This document shows positions 58,401-61,959 of a DNA stretch of 64,000 nucleotides, one piece after another. A program made the translations under genes and the position numbers. The DNA comes from Tachypleus tridentatus (taxonomy: Eukaryota; Arthropoda; Merostomata; Xiphosura; Limulidae), in contig NC_134833.1 of the NCBI RefSeq assembly GCF_004210375.1, positions 46,246,782 to 46,310,781 of the forward strand. The letters run 5' to 3'. The number at the start of each line of letters is the position of its first letter. Positions within the stretch are counted from its first letter, which is position 1. The notes beneath the pieces are model-generated. The model ran no database searches. It was not told the DNA's origin and saw nothing but the letters and a program-made list of their open reading frames with translations.

Positions 58401-59291
58401 AATATTATGCTCAATAGTTAAAAATAAAGACGCAAAAACAATTGTCTTAAAACAAACAATTAACGAAATCAATATAAAATTTGTGTCCATTCTAATCTAG
58501 ATCATTAATTTAAGAAAAACAATCTACTTAAACTAGAAACATTACGGAAGAAAGAAATTCATTTTTTCTGTCGACATAAACCCAAGTTTTACTTATAAAA
58601 CAGAAATATGCACTTCTTGTAAAAAAGTAGACCAAAATTTAATTCATAGGAGCAAATAAAACAAAAATCGGTTGCAGTATCATATTATTACACAAATTTA
58701 CACTAAAATAAAGCCTACTTTTTCCATCTATACTAGTATATATTGTAATGTAACTAATACTGTTTCTCTTAACTGTAATATGTTCAGTTGATCACAATTA
58801 TTTTTGTCATTTATTATTGCATTGTCGTCTAAAGACAAAAAAATAAACATGAAATCGCTGGTCAGACCCTACGATCATAATCCAGATTTTTAATTGTGAT
58901 TAACATAATTCTGTATAAATAAAATGGCGACTGAATGGATAAACATTAGAACCTATTATTCTTAACCCCAATTCTAAGTAGCGTGTTCGAGCGATACGGA
59001 AGTCCACCCGACAAAGAAAGGATCCCTCATCTTCTTTGATAACTGGATCTAATTGAAGTCTAGCCATGGTCCCTGTAATGTTGAAATAGGCACGTGATGC
59101 CATGTCGTCACTCTTCCAGTGTCTCCCCGAATGTACATTTCCGTGTCTGGCATCAAGACTATAAAAGGGTGAAGGAGACTTGTCTGTGTACCATAAAACC
59201 AGGTCTAAATTATCATCTGTGACCTCAGGAGTGATGTTACATGGTAATTCTGCTTTTCTTCCGGGAAGCACGTACATATCCGTTCTTTCTA
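7286..59291 (-). CDS. Sidestep-family Ig/FnIII transmembrane receptor (12 exons; 5' end outside window)
   Basis: This is the whole-gene entry; the exons are listed separately. Sidestep proteins in Drosophila are membrane cell-surface ligands bound by Beat receptors on motor axons during guidance and synaptic matching. The conceptual product is five Ig domains, one fibronectin III-like module, one membrane span and a cytoplasmic tail of about 140 residues. Family hallmarks in Ig1 are LVLWYTD, the YSLDARHG segment and LCRVDFR, followed by a PPSKPVV linker into Ig2. Ig3 carries SGSRPPAEVTWWK and Ig4 carries ANPPITKIEW. Exon phases agree at all eleven junctions. The extracellular and membrane exons are all phase 1-1. 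The product is about 792 residues from the first residue in the window and lacks its signal peptide. Exon 7 has a one-base deficit that breaks the frame. Which Side paralogue this is cannot be decided here. Hemicentin or nephrin-type genes are less likely because of the Ig1 signature. Confidence 0.9.
8026..8195 (+). repeat. About 62-bp tandem repeat, 2.5 copies
   Basis: The block CTTCTTCTCACTGCATCTTG recurs, with variants, near 8034, 8096 and 8158, each followed in the first two units by ATGCGCTT. The open frames here (7927-8322 and 8024-8230) arise from this repeat and show no protein family. Confidence 0.85.
8563..8660 (-). mobile_element. Family 2 SINE fragment
   Basis: Contains TATAGCAAAGCCACA (the tail) and a diverged tRNA-like head with GAGCCCCTGATTTGAGCAG. 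It is degenerate. Confidence 0.65.
9771..9804. repeat. (CA)n/(TA)n microsatellite
   Basis: A CA run interrupted once and ending in TATATA. Confidence 0.95.
9840..10360 (-). repeat. Unclassified coding-like repeat, copy B
   Basis: Reverse-oriented counterpart of 441-845 and the longer copy. The minus-strand frame 10009-10248 is open for 79 codons, contains KGDLDVGRLELEYPN and SYVRLANWRLRLIDG, and ends HLQNQGYVL before a stop. It could be the C-terminal end of a mobile-element protein. I do not recognise the family. Confidence 0.6.
12036..12150 (-). mobile_element. Family 3 SINE (tRNA-Val-like head)
   Basis: Tail AAACAAAGCTACATAATAG, then a tRNA-like head ending GCATACCGCTGTGCCACTGA. Degenerate and full length. 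Confidence 0.8.
12173..12290 (+). mobile_element. Family 2 SINE with 12-bp target duplication
   Basis: tRNA-like head (CCCGCTAGTACAGCGGTATG, T-loop GGTTCGATTCC-type), then tail TAGCC..GTGGCTTTGCTATAAG and an A/CA end. It is flanked by CTTTATTGCAGT at 12161-12172 and 12291-12302, so it is a clean retroposition event. Confidence 0.93.
12955..13068 (+). mobile_element. Family 3 SINE, diverged
   Basis: AGTGGCTCAACAGTAAATCC, a TTATAACGCTAA core and CATGGTGGGCAGAGCA, then a decayed tail. The order matches the family 3 consensus inferred from the other copies. Confidence 0.7.
13544..13820 (-). mobile_element. Family 1 SINE, complete
   Basis: Tail GGAATTTCGCGCATAGC, the full body, and a head ending ACCACCTGGTCATGC. 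The tRNA head retains GGGATTCGAACCCGCGACC. Confidence 0.93.
13958..14036 (-). mobile_element. Family 3 SINE fragment
   Basis: TGTGCTCTGCCCACCGTGGG, then TCGAAACCCG and a decayed remainder of the tRNA-like head. Confidence 0.7.
14300..14665 (-). pseudogene. Penelope-like element reverse-transcriptase fragment
   Basis: The conceptual minus-strand translation reads NGVASSILANFLLCFYE, then RRYIDETFLSV, FIQFLNGKHSNENLTIE, DKLSFSDALNNQ and SSIAYFKPTFSKL, in the order of Penelope-like RT motifs. The usual YVDD-type site reads YIDE here, and one stop interrupts it. Only the catalytic palm region and start of the thumb remain. The fragment lies in intron 11. Confidence 0.75.
15436..15532 (+). mobile_element. 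Family 3 SINE fragment beside exon 11
   Basis: GCGGCTTAGCGGTAAGTCTG, CTTATAATTCTAAAACCAGG, then TTTGTGCTAAACTACAA. It ends about 15 nt short of exon 11 and supplies most of the false open frame beyond its donor. Confidence 0.75.
15547..15677 (-). CDS. Sidestep-like exon 11: cytoplasmic tail
   Basis: The exon follows AACAG and ends at GTAAGT. It is 131 nt (2 + 129) and ends in phase 0. It encodes EMKHVEIITSDAAPSSATE and continues through LHLFPETSSDLYILQDSS to LRQS. The open frame past the donor runs into a SINE fragment and is not coding. Its GC content is higher than that of the flanking intron. Confidence 0.83.
15955..16048 (+). mobile_element. Family 3 SINE, diverged
   Basis: CAGAGGCACAGCAGTATGTC, then a short head and TTTGTGCTTAATTACAAAAA. 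Confidence 0.75.
16566..16692 (-). mobile_element. Family 3 SINE, diverged
   Basis: A tail with CTACACAATAATCTATCTGC, then AACCCCGGATCTAAGTAATG and the head end ATTGCCAAATCACTGGAGA. Confidence 0.65.
17854..17948 (-). CDS. Sidestep-like exon 10: cytoplasmic tail
   Basis: The exon runs from TTGACAG to a GTAAGG donor and is 95 nt (1 + 93 + 1). Read in the phase set by the microexon it is fully open: KYSEPLEKESFVSEEVS, then RDTTYEEKCPDVIP. It is acidic and Ser/Thr-rich, as expected for a receptor tail. The split last codon joins exon 11 as E. Confidence 0.85.
18113..18140 (-). CDS. Sidestep-like exon 9: 28-nt cytoplasmic microexon
   Basis: A strong acceptor (TTTCTTTTGCAG) and a consensus donor (GTAAGT) lie 28 nt apart. 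Read in the phase left by exon 8, it encodes GRRKFDAQDL, a basic start to the cytoplasmic tail. It ends in phase 2 and needs one base, which exon 10 provides. It is too short for any ORF caller, so the support is splice sites plus phase continuity on both sides. Confidence 0.78.
20284..20399 (-). mobile_element. Family 2 SINE with 13-bp target duplication
   Basis: Tail GTGTGTTTTTTTATAGCAAA, head end ACCGCTGTACTAGCAAGGG. GTACGCAGTTAGC lies on both sides (20271-20283 and 20400-20412). Inserted inside the hAT-like remnant. Confidence 0.95.
20818..21060 (-). mobile_element. Family 1 SINE, head internally deleted
   Basis: Tail TTTGGAATTTCGCACAAAGC, body with GGCTGGGAGGGCGAGC. The head is shortened (GGCGCGACTCGCGAACGCC) but ends GCCATGCCAGGCC. 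TCATCGTTTTGGT and CCATCGTTTTGGT flank it (20805-20817 and 21062-21074). Inserted inside the hAT-like remnant. Confidence 0.93.
21461..21552. repeat. About 33-bp tandem repeat, three copies
   Basis: ATAATAATAGGTGTTATATTG repeats three times with T-rich linkers, near the right end of the hAT-like element. Confidence 0.9.
22021..22262 (-). mobile_element. Family 1 SINE, old copy
   Basis: GAGTTTCGCACAAAGCTACT, a diverged body with ATTATAACGTCCCCAC, and a decayed head. It lies directly before a second copy. Confidence 0.8.
22275..22556 (-). mobile_element. Family 1 SINE plus a duplicated head fragment
   Basis: Body from GAGGGCTATCTGCGTTAGCC to CCTGGCCATGGCAAG (22506). A further head-like piece, CAGATTGCGAGACTAGTGAC to AGCCA, lies at 22510-22556, so two SINE heads lie end to end. 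Confidence 0.75.
23114..23236 (-). CDS. Sidestep-like exon 8: juxtamembrane and transmembrane segment
   Basis: This exon covers about residues 612-652. It starts after GCGTATAG; its first two bases complete the G left by exon 7 to give DKTWNLPVKP. Residues about 621-643 are a hydrophobic span rich in I, L, V and A, followed by basic juxtamembrane residues (KN, SHRK). The donor is GTGAG. It is 123 nt, phase 1 to 1, and lies across a 15-kb intron from exon 7. It places the Ig/FnIII part outside the cell and the remainder inside. Confidence 0.88.
23696..23783. repeat. 44-bp tandem duplication
   Basis: GGGAGTATAGTCACA..GAATGGGTTACAA..GAAATAG occurs twice in a row with few differences. Confidence 0.93.
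23960..24915 (+). mobile_element. Penelope-like element, 5'-truncated, with GIY-YIG domain
   Basis: It begins within the RT C-terminal region (RKITHTGLY..PWNSAHET in translation), with stops and frame shifts, and runs through the endonuclease domain. The 3' untranslated end holds GTAAGAAGGTCGAAACGGTG and TTTTTACTACAAGTGGGTTT. It is a close relative of 55305-56290. The catalytic part of the RT is missing. Confidence 0.88.
24255..24638 (+). pseudogene. Penelope-like GIY-YIG endonuclease C-terminus
   Basis: Open for 127 codons. IPVNTKFIQTPGTKLKSV precedes NIIYKIKCNNCHKVYIGETS, the GIY-YIG core (here I-I-Y and Y-I-G) with the Cys-x-x-Cys insertion typical of Penelope-like elements. RLKEHKN and SHVFEHCKSNKHN follow. 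The upstream coding sequence is broken, so this is a remnant. In intact elements the domain nicks target DNA for reverse transcription. Confidence 0.9.
25536..25711 (-). mobile_element. Family 1 SINE, tail missing
   Basis: Begins within the body (CACCACCTACCGCCCACTC) and continues to the head end CAGCTGACCATGCTGAGCC. The 3' tail part is lost. Confidence 0.85.
26066..26092 (+). mobile_element. Isolated Penelope-like 3'-end fragment
   Basis: CATTACTACAAGTGGCTTTC matches the 3' terminal motif of the two Penelope-like elements. It is short and weak. Confidence 0.4.
27857..28113 (-). mobile_element. Family 1 SINE, old copy
   Basis: GAATTTTGTACAAAGCTACT to CTAACCACCAGGCCTAGCGA. Full length but strongly diverged. 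Confidence 0.85.
28797..28963 (+). mobile_element. Family 1 SINE, 3'-truncated
   Basis: Head AGCCCGGCATGGCCAGATGG, B-box region, and body to AAGAGTTGGCG; the tail is missing. The head is not a tRNA gene because it continues into SINE body. Confidence 0.93.
29640..29765 (-). mobile_element. Family 3 SINE, diverged
   Basis: TTAAGCACAAAACTATAAAA, GTGCTCATTACGGGTATATA, then the head end TACACTGAGTCACTGAGGG. Confidence 0.7.
30883..31001 (-). mobile_element. Family 3 SINE
   Basis: CAAGCACGAAGCTACCCAAT, GTGTTCTGCCTACCACGTG, head end CCACTGTGCCACTGGGAGG. Confidence 0.85.
31160..31431 (+). mobile_element. Family 1 SINE, complete
   Basis: Head GCCCGGTATGGCCAGGTGG, full body, tail GCGCGAAATTAAAACAAACA. 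CTCAGTTG occurs on both sides, a short target duplication. Confidence 0.93.
31867..32171. mobile_element. 305-bp MITE with about 55-bp terminal inverted repeats
   Basis: The left end ATCATCCCTACATGACTTTC and the reverse complement of the right end, ATCATCCCTACACATGACTT, align over about 55 bp with small differences. There is no coding capacity. An AT microsatellite (31851-31868) touches the left end, so the target duplication cannot be read. Confidence 0.8.
32257..32526 (+). mobile_element. Family 1 SINE, complete
   Basis: Head GGGCTCGGGATGGCCAAGCG, B-box GGGTTCGAATGCC, tail GCGCGAAATTCAAAACAAAA. It ends about 70 bp before the long-inverted-repeat element. Confidence 0.93.
33584..34579 (-). 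mobile_element. Tc1-type transposon nested in the long-inverted-repeat element
   Basis: The left end TACACCCTTGTGCAAATTAA and the reverse complement of the right end, TACACCGTTGTGCAAATTAA, match for about 29 bp (through GAAACAA) with one mismatch. TA sits at both ends. The body is about 1.0 kb, shorter than intact Tc1 elements (about 1.6 kb), because the N-terminal part of the gene is missing or scrambled. Confidence 0.92.
33680..34408 (-). pseudogene. Tc1-type transposase, N-terminus lost
   Basis: The open frame is 214 codons from its first Met, with about 28 further readable codons upstream (CVRRARRPVKKQL) before a stop. The catalytic domain shows SDETHFF (first D), the second D in QQDLALCHTS (usually QQDNAPCHTS), and E in NSPDLNPIENLWA. 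The spacing is 34 residues, so it is DD34E. The paired N-terminal helix-turn-helix DNA-binding region is not readable, so it is not autonomous. Confidence 0.92.
34755..35345 (-). pseudogene. Decayed gene of the long-inverted-repeat element
   Basis: Pieces in order are YHWAKDHIQGIQFFLVNQES, a frame change, then YQPGKYVACIYDHEWYVGKI and DVLVSFMKK. An in-frame TAG follows, then LFSWPARSRKDESWIPFQHI, LCLISAPTVQDSSARHYV and LSQRDLNIIK before TAA. I recognise this C-terminal pattern (VACIYDxxWxVG / VSFM / WP / WIPFxHIL / APT) from TE-associated animal proteins of unknown function. The 75-codon open frame 34932-35159 is its middle part. Confidence 0.65.
37421..37653 (-). mobile_element. Family 1 SINE, head truncated, 12-bp target duplication
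   Basis: Tail TTGAGAATTTCGCACAAAGC, body, then CACGAACCCGCGACCCTC where the head stops. CATGCTAGAAGT flanks both sides (37409-37420 and 37654-37665). Because the duplication abuts the break, the copy was truncated when it inserted. Confidence 0.95.
38290..38591 (-). CDS. Sidestep-like exon 7: fibronectin III-like module, frame broken by 1 nt
   Basis: This exon covers about residues 511-611. The acceptor is TTTCCAAAG and the donor GTATGT. The first part reads GLPEPLENCTLTNLTQ through FFVGGLNPG. The second part, in another frame, reads YVVKLYSTNVQGKSDPF and ends TQSGC. The NPG turn followed by Y-V-V-K-x-Y-S-x-N-x-x-G-K-S is the end of a fibronectin III fold. The exon is 302 nt, whereas phase-1 symmetry with its neighbours requires 303. 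The switch falls at a run of four A on the plus strand (38390-38393). Either a base is missing from the assembly or this copy carries a real frameshift. Confidence 0.88.
39637..39771. repeat. Palindrome: 26-bp perfect arms, 83-bp loop
   Basis: The left arm 39637-39662 (ATTCTTTGATAGATTGTTTA then AGCAGA) is the exact reverse complement of 39746-39771. The loop contains GAAACGTCGTCCTCTACACT and CAGTTGCCGTCTATTCTAC, which recur near 41516-41580. From the left arm leftwards the minus strand reads LLKQSIKEYLKSRYGPAS. The same start, NTLLKQSIKE, appears on the plus strand from the right arm. Confidence 0.93.
39885..41085. repeat. Ancient diverged tandem array (period about 85-120 bp)
   Basis: A loosely conserved block (variants of TATAGTGAACACAGGACC, then TTTTTGTAA, then CTTGTATCATAACA) recurs near 39989, 40076, 40284, 40370, 40459, 40572, 40668, 40752, 40870 and 40990. 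I aligned it by eye only. Confidence 0.55.
40092..40193. repeat. 51-bp perfect tandem duplication
   Basis: TGCTTGTTTTTTGGAATTAC through CCCAATTGTTTTGCTGA occurs twice in a row inside the diverged array. It is much younger than the array. Confidence 0.95.
41093..41407 (-). mobile_element. Family 1 SINE with duplicated tail
   Basis: TTGAATTTCGCACA occurs, then again as TTGGAATTTCGCACAAAGC with TTGTTTG linkers, followed by a full body and a head ending TTGGCCATGCCGGGCC. The extra tail unit suggests slippage during priming or copying. Confidence 0.93.
41480..41590 (+). repeat. Repeat matching the palindrome loop
   Basis: CGAACGTTGTCCTCTACACT, then GTGTCTCCACAACATGCAGT and GCCGTCCATTCTAGAAAG, nearly the same as 39666-39735. 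This may be an untranslated end of a Penelope-like or other retroelement. Confidence 0.7.
41594..41708 (-). mobile_element. Family 3 SINE
   Basis: TTAAGCACAAAGCTATAGAA, TCGATAC-equivalent ATTGAAACCCGATTTCTAGC, head end GTTTTGTCATTTGGAG. It faces the next copy. Confidence 0.85.
41717..41852 (+). mobile_element. Family 3 SINE
   Basis: CCCAGTGGCACAGTGGTATG head, ATACCGCGGTGAGCAGAGCA, tail TATAGCTTTGTGCTTAACAC. With 41594-41708 it forms a head-to-head pair only about 8 bp apart. Confidence 0.88.
42607..42894 (-). CDS. Sidestep-like exon 6: Ig5
   Basis: This exon covers about residues 415-510. The acceptor is ATACTAG and the donor GTAAGA. It begins YSPICKPNQKI. Ig motifs are VEVSCNVESDP, VTFIWTFN and GTLICTGMNSIG. 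Possible N-glycosylation sites (DNVT, FNSS) fit an extracellular domain. It is 288 nt, phase 1 to 1, and ends SIVAAG, joining GLPEPL of exon 7. Confidence 0.93.
43335..43456 (-). mobile_element. Family 2 SINE
   Basis: GTGTGTTTTTCTTATAGCAA, AATCGAACCCCTGATTTTAG, head end CCGCTGTACAAGCGGGAGG. Well preserved. Confidence 0.93.
43770..43803 (-). mobile_element. Isolated Penelope-like 3'-end fragment
   Basis: On the minus strand it reads TTTTTACTTCAAGTGGGTTT followed by CTCGTCACC, the terminal motif of the Penelope-like elements here. Confidence 0.6.
43808..43923 (-). mobile_element. Family 2 SINE
   Basis: TGTGTGTTTTTCTTATAGCA, AATCAAACTCCTGATTTTAG, head end CCGCTGTACTAGTGGGA. Same strand as, and 350 bp from, another copy. 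Confidence 0.93.
44352..44548 (+). mobile_element. Family 1 SINE, 3'-truncated
   Basis: Head ATGGCTCAGCATGGCCAGG and body to GATGACTAGCTGTCTAT; the tail is lost. Confidence 0.92.
44640..44872 (-). mobile_element. Family 1 SINE, most of tRNA head deleted
   Basis: Tail TTGAATTTCGCGCAAAGC and full body. After GATGTGATGGC it jumps to TATGCCGAGCC, so the middle of the head is missing. Confidence 0.92.
44884..45010 (+). mobile_element. Family 2 SINE with short target duplication
   Basis: TGCCTCCCGCTAGTACAGTG head, GATTCCCCTCGGTGGGCTGA, tail TTGTGGCTTTGCTATACG then a CA run. TCTCGAGG precedes and follows it. Confidence 0.94.
46394..46678 (+). mobile_element. Family 1 SINE, complete, 12-bp target duplication
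   Basis: Head GGCCTGGCATGGCCAAGCG, B-box GGGTTCGCGTCC, tail GTGCGAAATTCC then a CAAA run. TCTGATTTGTTG lies at 46382-46393 and 46679-46690. One of the youngest-looking copies. Confidence 0.96.
47970..48415 (-). other. Unexplained coding-like stretch
   Basis: Two minus-strand open frames lie nearly end to end in different frames. One reads EECLDQFKTMYSDRDVIVSH within 48203-48388. The other reads VRFVNENAFYLCGYLNEHLD within 47970-48191. An acceptor-like TTTTCTTTAG precedes the first. The residue composition looks protein-like in an AT-rich intron, but I recognise no family. Possibly a broken mobile-element or viral gene piece. Confidence 0.35.
49458..49748 (-). CDS. Sidestep-like exon 5: Ig4
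   Basis: This exon covers about residues 318-414. The acceptor is TTTTAG and the donor GTAAGC. It begins YKPILTLQLG. The Ig motifs are VYMECEIMANP, TKIEWKCDG and GRYSCTATSDVG (the DxGxYxC-type F strand). It is 291 nt, phase 1 to 1. The open frame continues past the donor only as unspliced intron. Confidence 0.93.
50090..50218 (-). mobile_element. Family 2 SINE, diverged
   Basis: TTTATAGTAAAGCCATAAAG, GGGAATCGAACGCTGCTG, head end GTTGTACTAGCGTGGGG. Confidence 0.88.
50285..50402 (-). mobile_element. Family 2 SINE, diverged
   Basis: TATATGTTTTTCTTATAGCA, GGGAATCGCACCCCTTATTT, head end CTGTACCAGCGGGTG. Confidence 0.88.
51341..51637 (-). CDS. Sidestep-like exon 4: Ig3
   Basis: This exon covers about residues 219-317. 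It starts after ATAAACAG with FRPLEVHIVGE. It contains one complete Ig domain: cysteine in VKIECSTSG, the strongly Sidestep-like segment SRPPAEVTWWKED, and the second cysteine in TLFCSSENRH. The donor is GTAAGT. It is 297 nt, phase 1 to 1. The plus-strand open frames over the same bases are shadows. Confidence 0.93.
51721..51985 (-). mobile_element. Family 1 SINE, complete
   Basis: Tail TTTGAATTTCGCGCAAAGC, body, and head with GGGATTCAAACCCGCGACC ending CCTGGCCATACCGGGC. AAGATAT repeats on both sides. Confidence 0.94.
52012..52140 (-). mobile_element. Family 3 SINE
   Basis: TTCACAAAGCTACTCTGTGG, ATCGAAACCCGGTTTCTGGG, head end TGAGCTAGTGGGAGCC. Confidence 0.85.
52677..52730 (-). mobile_element. 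Isolated Penelope-like 3'-end fragment
   Basis: The minus strand reads ATGACCGTTCTGAGATGCAT, then TTTTACTTCAAGTGGCTTTC, parallel to the 3' ends at 24.85 and 56.25 kb. Confidence 0.65.
53255..53345 (-). mobile_element. Family 3-like SINE remnant
   Basis: AACGCAAATCTACATTATGA, GCGCTCTGTCCGCAACCAT, TCCTCGGAATTTTGTGATG. It closely resembles 55033-55160, so the two form a subfamily. Confidence 0.6.
54315..54518 (-). CDS. Sidestep-like exon 3: second half of Ig2
   Basis: This exon covers about residues 151-218. The acceptor is TATTTTTCAG and the donor GTAAGG. It begins GNPRPNLTWW, which supplies the Ig2 tryptophan, and carries the second cysteine in ATFTCLAVNND. It is 204 nt, phase 1 to 1. The exon reads through to VAVDMN and joins FRPLEV in exon 4. 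Confidence 0.92.
55033..55160 (-). mobile_element. Family 3-like SINE
   Basis: TTTTAACGCAAATCTTCATT, GCGCTGTGTCTGCAACCAG, head end CTGCTGAACCATCAGAGG. Confidence 0.7.
55305..56290 (+). mobile_element. Penelope-like element, 5'-truncated, with GIY-YIG domain
   Basis: Second copy of the family at 23960-24915, starting at nearly the same point in the RT C-terminus (RKITNAGLYIPW-like, with stops). The 3' end holds GAAGAAGGTCGAAACGTTGT and CTCTACAAGTGGGTTTTCTC. It has more intact coding than the first copy. Confidence 0.9.
55745..56041 (+). pseudogene. Penelope-like GIY-YIG endonuclease C-terminus
   Basis: Open for 98 codons. NIIYKIQCDNCHDFYIGQTS is the GIY-YIG core, METRFKEHIKSPSHVFEHC the following catalytic helix region, and LLIQQLKPKINQYKGTP the C-terminus before a stop. 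A frame continuing upstream (SVKTKFIQKPGTKLRSI) is also readable. A remnant, because the RT is missing. Confidence 0.92.
56891..57001 (-). CDS. Sidestep-like exon 2: first half of Ig2
   Basis: This exon covers about residues 114-150. It starts after GTGATAG with the VPPSKPVVKN linker and carries the first Ig2 cysteine in LRLQCEVIGG. It is 111 nt, phase 1 to 1. The donor is GTTTGT, which is unusual but in frame, and the split glycine codon is completed by exon 3. Ig2 is divided between two exons here, unlike Ig1, Ig3, Ig4 and Ig5, which are single-exon domains. Confidence 0.88.
57002..58952. other. Intron 1 in window (2 kb)
   Basis: AT-rich. It holds one decayed family 1 SINE piece (57886-57965). 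Nothing else seen. Confidence 0.65.
57886..57965 (-). mobile_element. Family 1 SINE, tail fragment
   Basis: GGACTTCGCACAAAGCTATA and GCTGTCTGCGCTACC survive. The remainder is unrecognisable. Confidence 0.7.
58953..59291 (-). CDS. Sidestep-like exon 1 in window: Ig1 (V-type)
   Basis: This exon gives residues 1-113 of the assembled product and encodes the membrane-distal Ig domain. The acceptor is a pyrimidine-rich tract ending in CTCAG at 59292-59296. The domain cysteines are C18 (ELPCNI) and C94 (SFLCRVDF), and the core tryptophan is W34 (VLWYTD). YSLDAR (44-49) and GRHW (56-59) are typical of the Sidestep family. The exon is 339 nt, phase 1 to 1, and ends ATAATAG before an intron starting GTTCTA, which is a weak donor. 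It joins exon 2 to give IIVPPSKP. The previous exon must end with one base (probably G), so the signal-peptide exon lies further upstream. Confidence 0.93.
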
Positions 59292-61322
59292 CTGAGAAAA
59301 GCAATAAAAATATATTTTTTGGTAATTACTAAATAATTTTATCTAGAAACTATATTTTTTTAAATACATAATAATTTAGTCATTTTATTCATGAAATACG
59401 ACAATGCTACTTATACGCGGAACTTTGAAACAAAAATTTCAAGACCACCGAAACAATATTATGATTTAAGATAATCACACAAATTCTGCAAGATATATTT
59501 ATTTTAACGTTTTAATCATAATGATTACACACTAAAAGCTTGGATCTTAATGGAATTATCCGTGTAAAGACACACAATGTTTCAAGGAAATACTATTTTC
59601 AGTGTCGTTTCACATAATTTAGGTGAAAGTCTTAATCTTCTAAACTATATTCAAGAATATAAGTGTGCCGTTTTGTATTCTTGAATTTTGTTCTACTCAA
59701 CAATGATTAACTATTTGGTTTTATATTTAAACTACACTTTAATCTTACTAAAATATTAATCGATATTTAGTGTAACCATACTTCATTATTCATCAGAAAG
59801 TAAAATTTATTTATTGGAATTGTGTTCGTCTCTTAAATGCTATTTAAATATAGTAATAAACACGTCAAAAAAATATATGCTTTACCAAAATGTTAACACC
59901 TTAACATAATATTTGATAAAGTTTTAGTTTTAAAGTCTCTAACAACAAAATAAAAGACAAATTTGTGCACAATGTACATAAGCCAAAGTTCAGAAATTTG
60001 GACATACAGTAGAGACATCAAGTTGGAGGAAAAGTTCTATTATCTTTACACTACTTACGATATTTTCAAAATGTAATGTTCATTAGTGTTTATCTGTCAG
60101 CAGTCAATGTGAATGGCTATTTTCGTCAAAAAAATCTGTTATTCAGTTTTTATGAACAACAGATTACTCCGAGAAAGTTCTACTCTGACAAATAAAACTT
60201 ATAAGCTTACAATTGGGAAAATATAAGATACAATATTATTTATTTATTTTCTATCTTGTGCCATCAACGACCAAACTAAAATATAATCAAACACTGATAT
60301 TATTTTGGGTTACAGCTTATTAGGATGTACATTAGGTTAGTAGAATTTAATAATAAATATAGTGACATTCTAGTATATTTTAGAACACTTACAACTACTG
60401 TTCTTTTTCTAGTTTTTAACCAAATTTAATTATGAGGATCGAACTGAGAGGATAATTTTCTATTATAACCATTAGTTTGTATTAATATTTTGTTTTGTCT
60501 TTTTTTTTTTTGGCATTTTGTGAAGTTTTGCCTGGTAGACTATGTATTGGCATAACAATGTAGGTAAGCCTTTAACACCATCAAAACCAGCATATATTTA
60601 TATTCTTTTCCATAATGCCAATTGTATAGTAATATACAAATAGTCCACGTCTTCGATTATTTAGTTCCAGCACTGTTATGGTGGCTGCACGTAATTAAAA
60701 AAATCCGTCACTTTATTTTGTTTTAGTTGTTTCATTTCTCTGTTCTTTTGGAAAAGACGTCTACTTAATCCACAAGAATGCTCTACCAAAGGATCAGGTA
60801 TCCGTGTTAAACTGTAATAAACTGAAACTATCTTGGTTGGTCAAAAATGACGTTGATAAGGAAGAAAGAGTCAACTGACCAATGTTGTCCGAGAACTGGG
60901 GTCATTTTCCACAAAGTATCGAAATTCTTGAATTTCCACATTAACATAAAATTCACTTGAATCACTGGCTGAATATTCCATTATTTGCGGTTATTTTATT
61001 GAAAAACTTGTTTTGGAAATAGCTTGATGTAAGAATGTCACTCTTGTACCCTAATGTTATATGTTAGTCGATCAATGCGATTGTTTTATTATTTCCTGAA
61101 AAGAAATTAATAGCAAAAACTATAAACACCGGTAATGATTGTTGGTGAAAATAAATAGAAATGTATAATTATCTGTCAACTATGTAATATCTGCATACAG
61201 TGCCAACAGCCCTTTCCCCAATACTTGGGCTCATTAACCCGGCTAGAAATTGACAGACACAATACTTGTTAAACCACAATTTATGTTATAAAATTACATA
61301 AAGAACAATTGTTATGGGGGGA

Positions 61323-61585
61323 TTATTTGTTTGTTTTGAATTTCGCGCAAAGGTACATGAGAGCTATCTGCTCTAGCCGTCCCTATTTTTGCAGTTTAAG
61401 ACTAGAGAAAAAGCAGCTAGTCATCACCACCAACTTTTGAGCTACTCTTTTACCAACGAATAGTGGAATTGATCGTAACATTATAACGCCTCCACGGCTG
61501 AAGGGGCAAGAATGTTTGGCATGACGGGGATTCGAACCAGCAACTCTCATATTACGAGTCGAGTTTTTTATCAGTTAAGTTGGTG
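61323..61585 (-). mobile_element. Family 1 SINE
   Basis: Tail TTTGAATTTCGCGCAAAGG, body with a small deletion, head with GGGATTCGAACCAGCAAC. The last part decays after ATTACGAGTCGAG. Confidence 0.9.
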
Positions 61586-61959
61586 AAGTCTAAGTGTTAT
61601 AATCTCATATAAGTGCTTAGAAACCAGTAGGAAGATAAGTATCAATAACACAATATTATTCACTTATTTTAACAACAGTTATTTATTGCTGTTATTTATT
61701 TTTATTTGAATTAACTTTACTCGTCATTCAGAAAAACTACGAGCCAGCAAGCTGTTTTTGTTGTTACCGAGCAAGAAAATCATTAACAGAAGAAAACTAC
61801 ATCAGTGATGATATGAATTCATTGAGAAAGTTAACAATATTAGAGAAACGCTCTATCACTAAATACATTTTACGAAACTAACAAATGTATTTTCATTTGG
61901 CAATTATCCACAATACCAAAATGTATTATTTAAAATTAATTTTTTTAACTAAACATTCT

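Noticed and set aside
59292..61300. Signal-peptide exon of the Sidestep-like gene
   Set aside because: I searched the minus strand for a Met-hydrophobic stretch ending in one base before a donor and found no convincing case. It is probably beyond the window.
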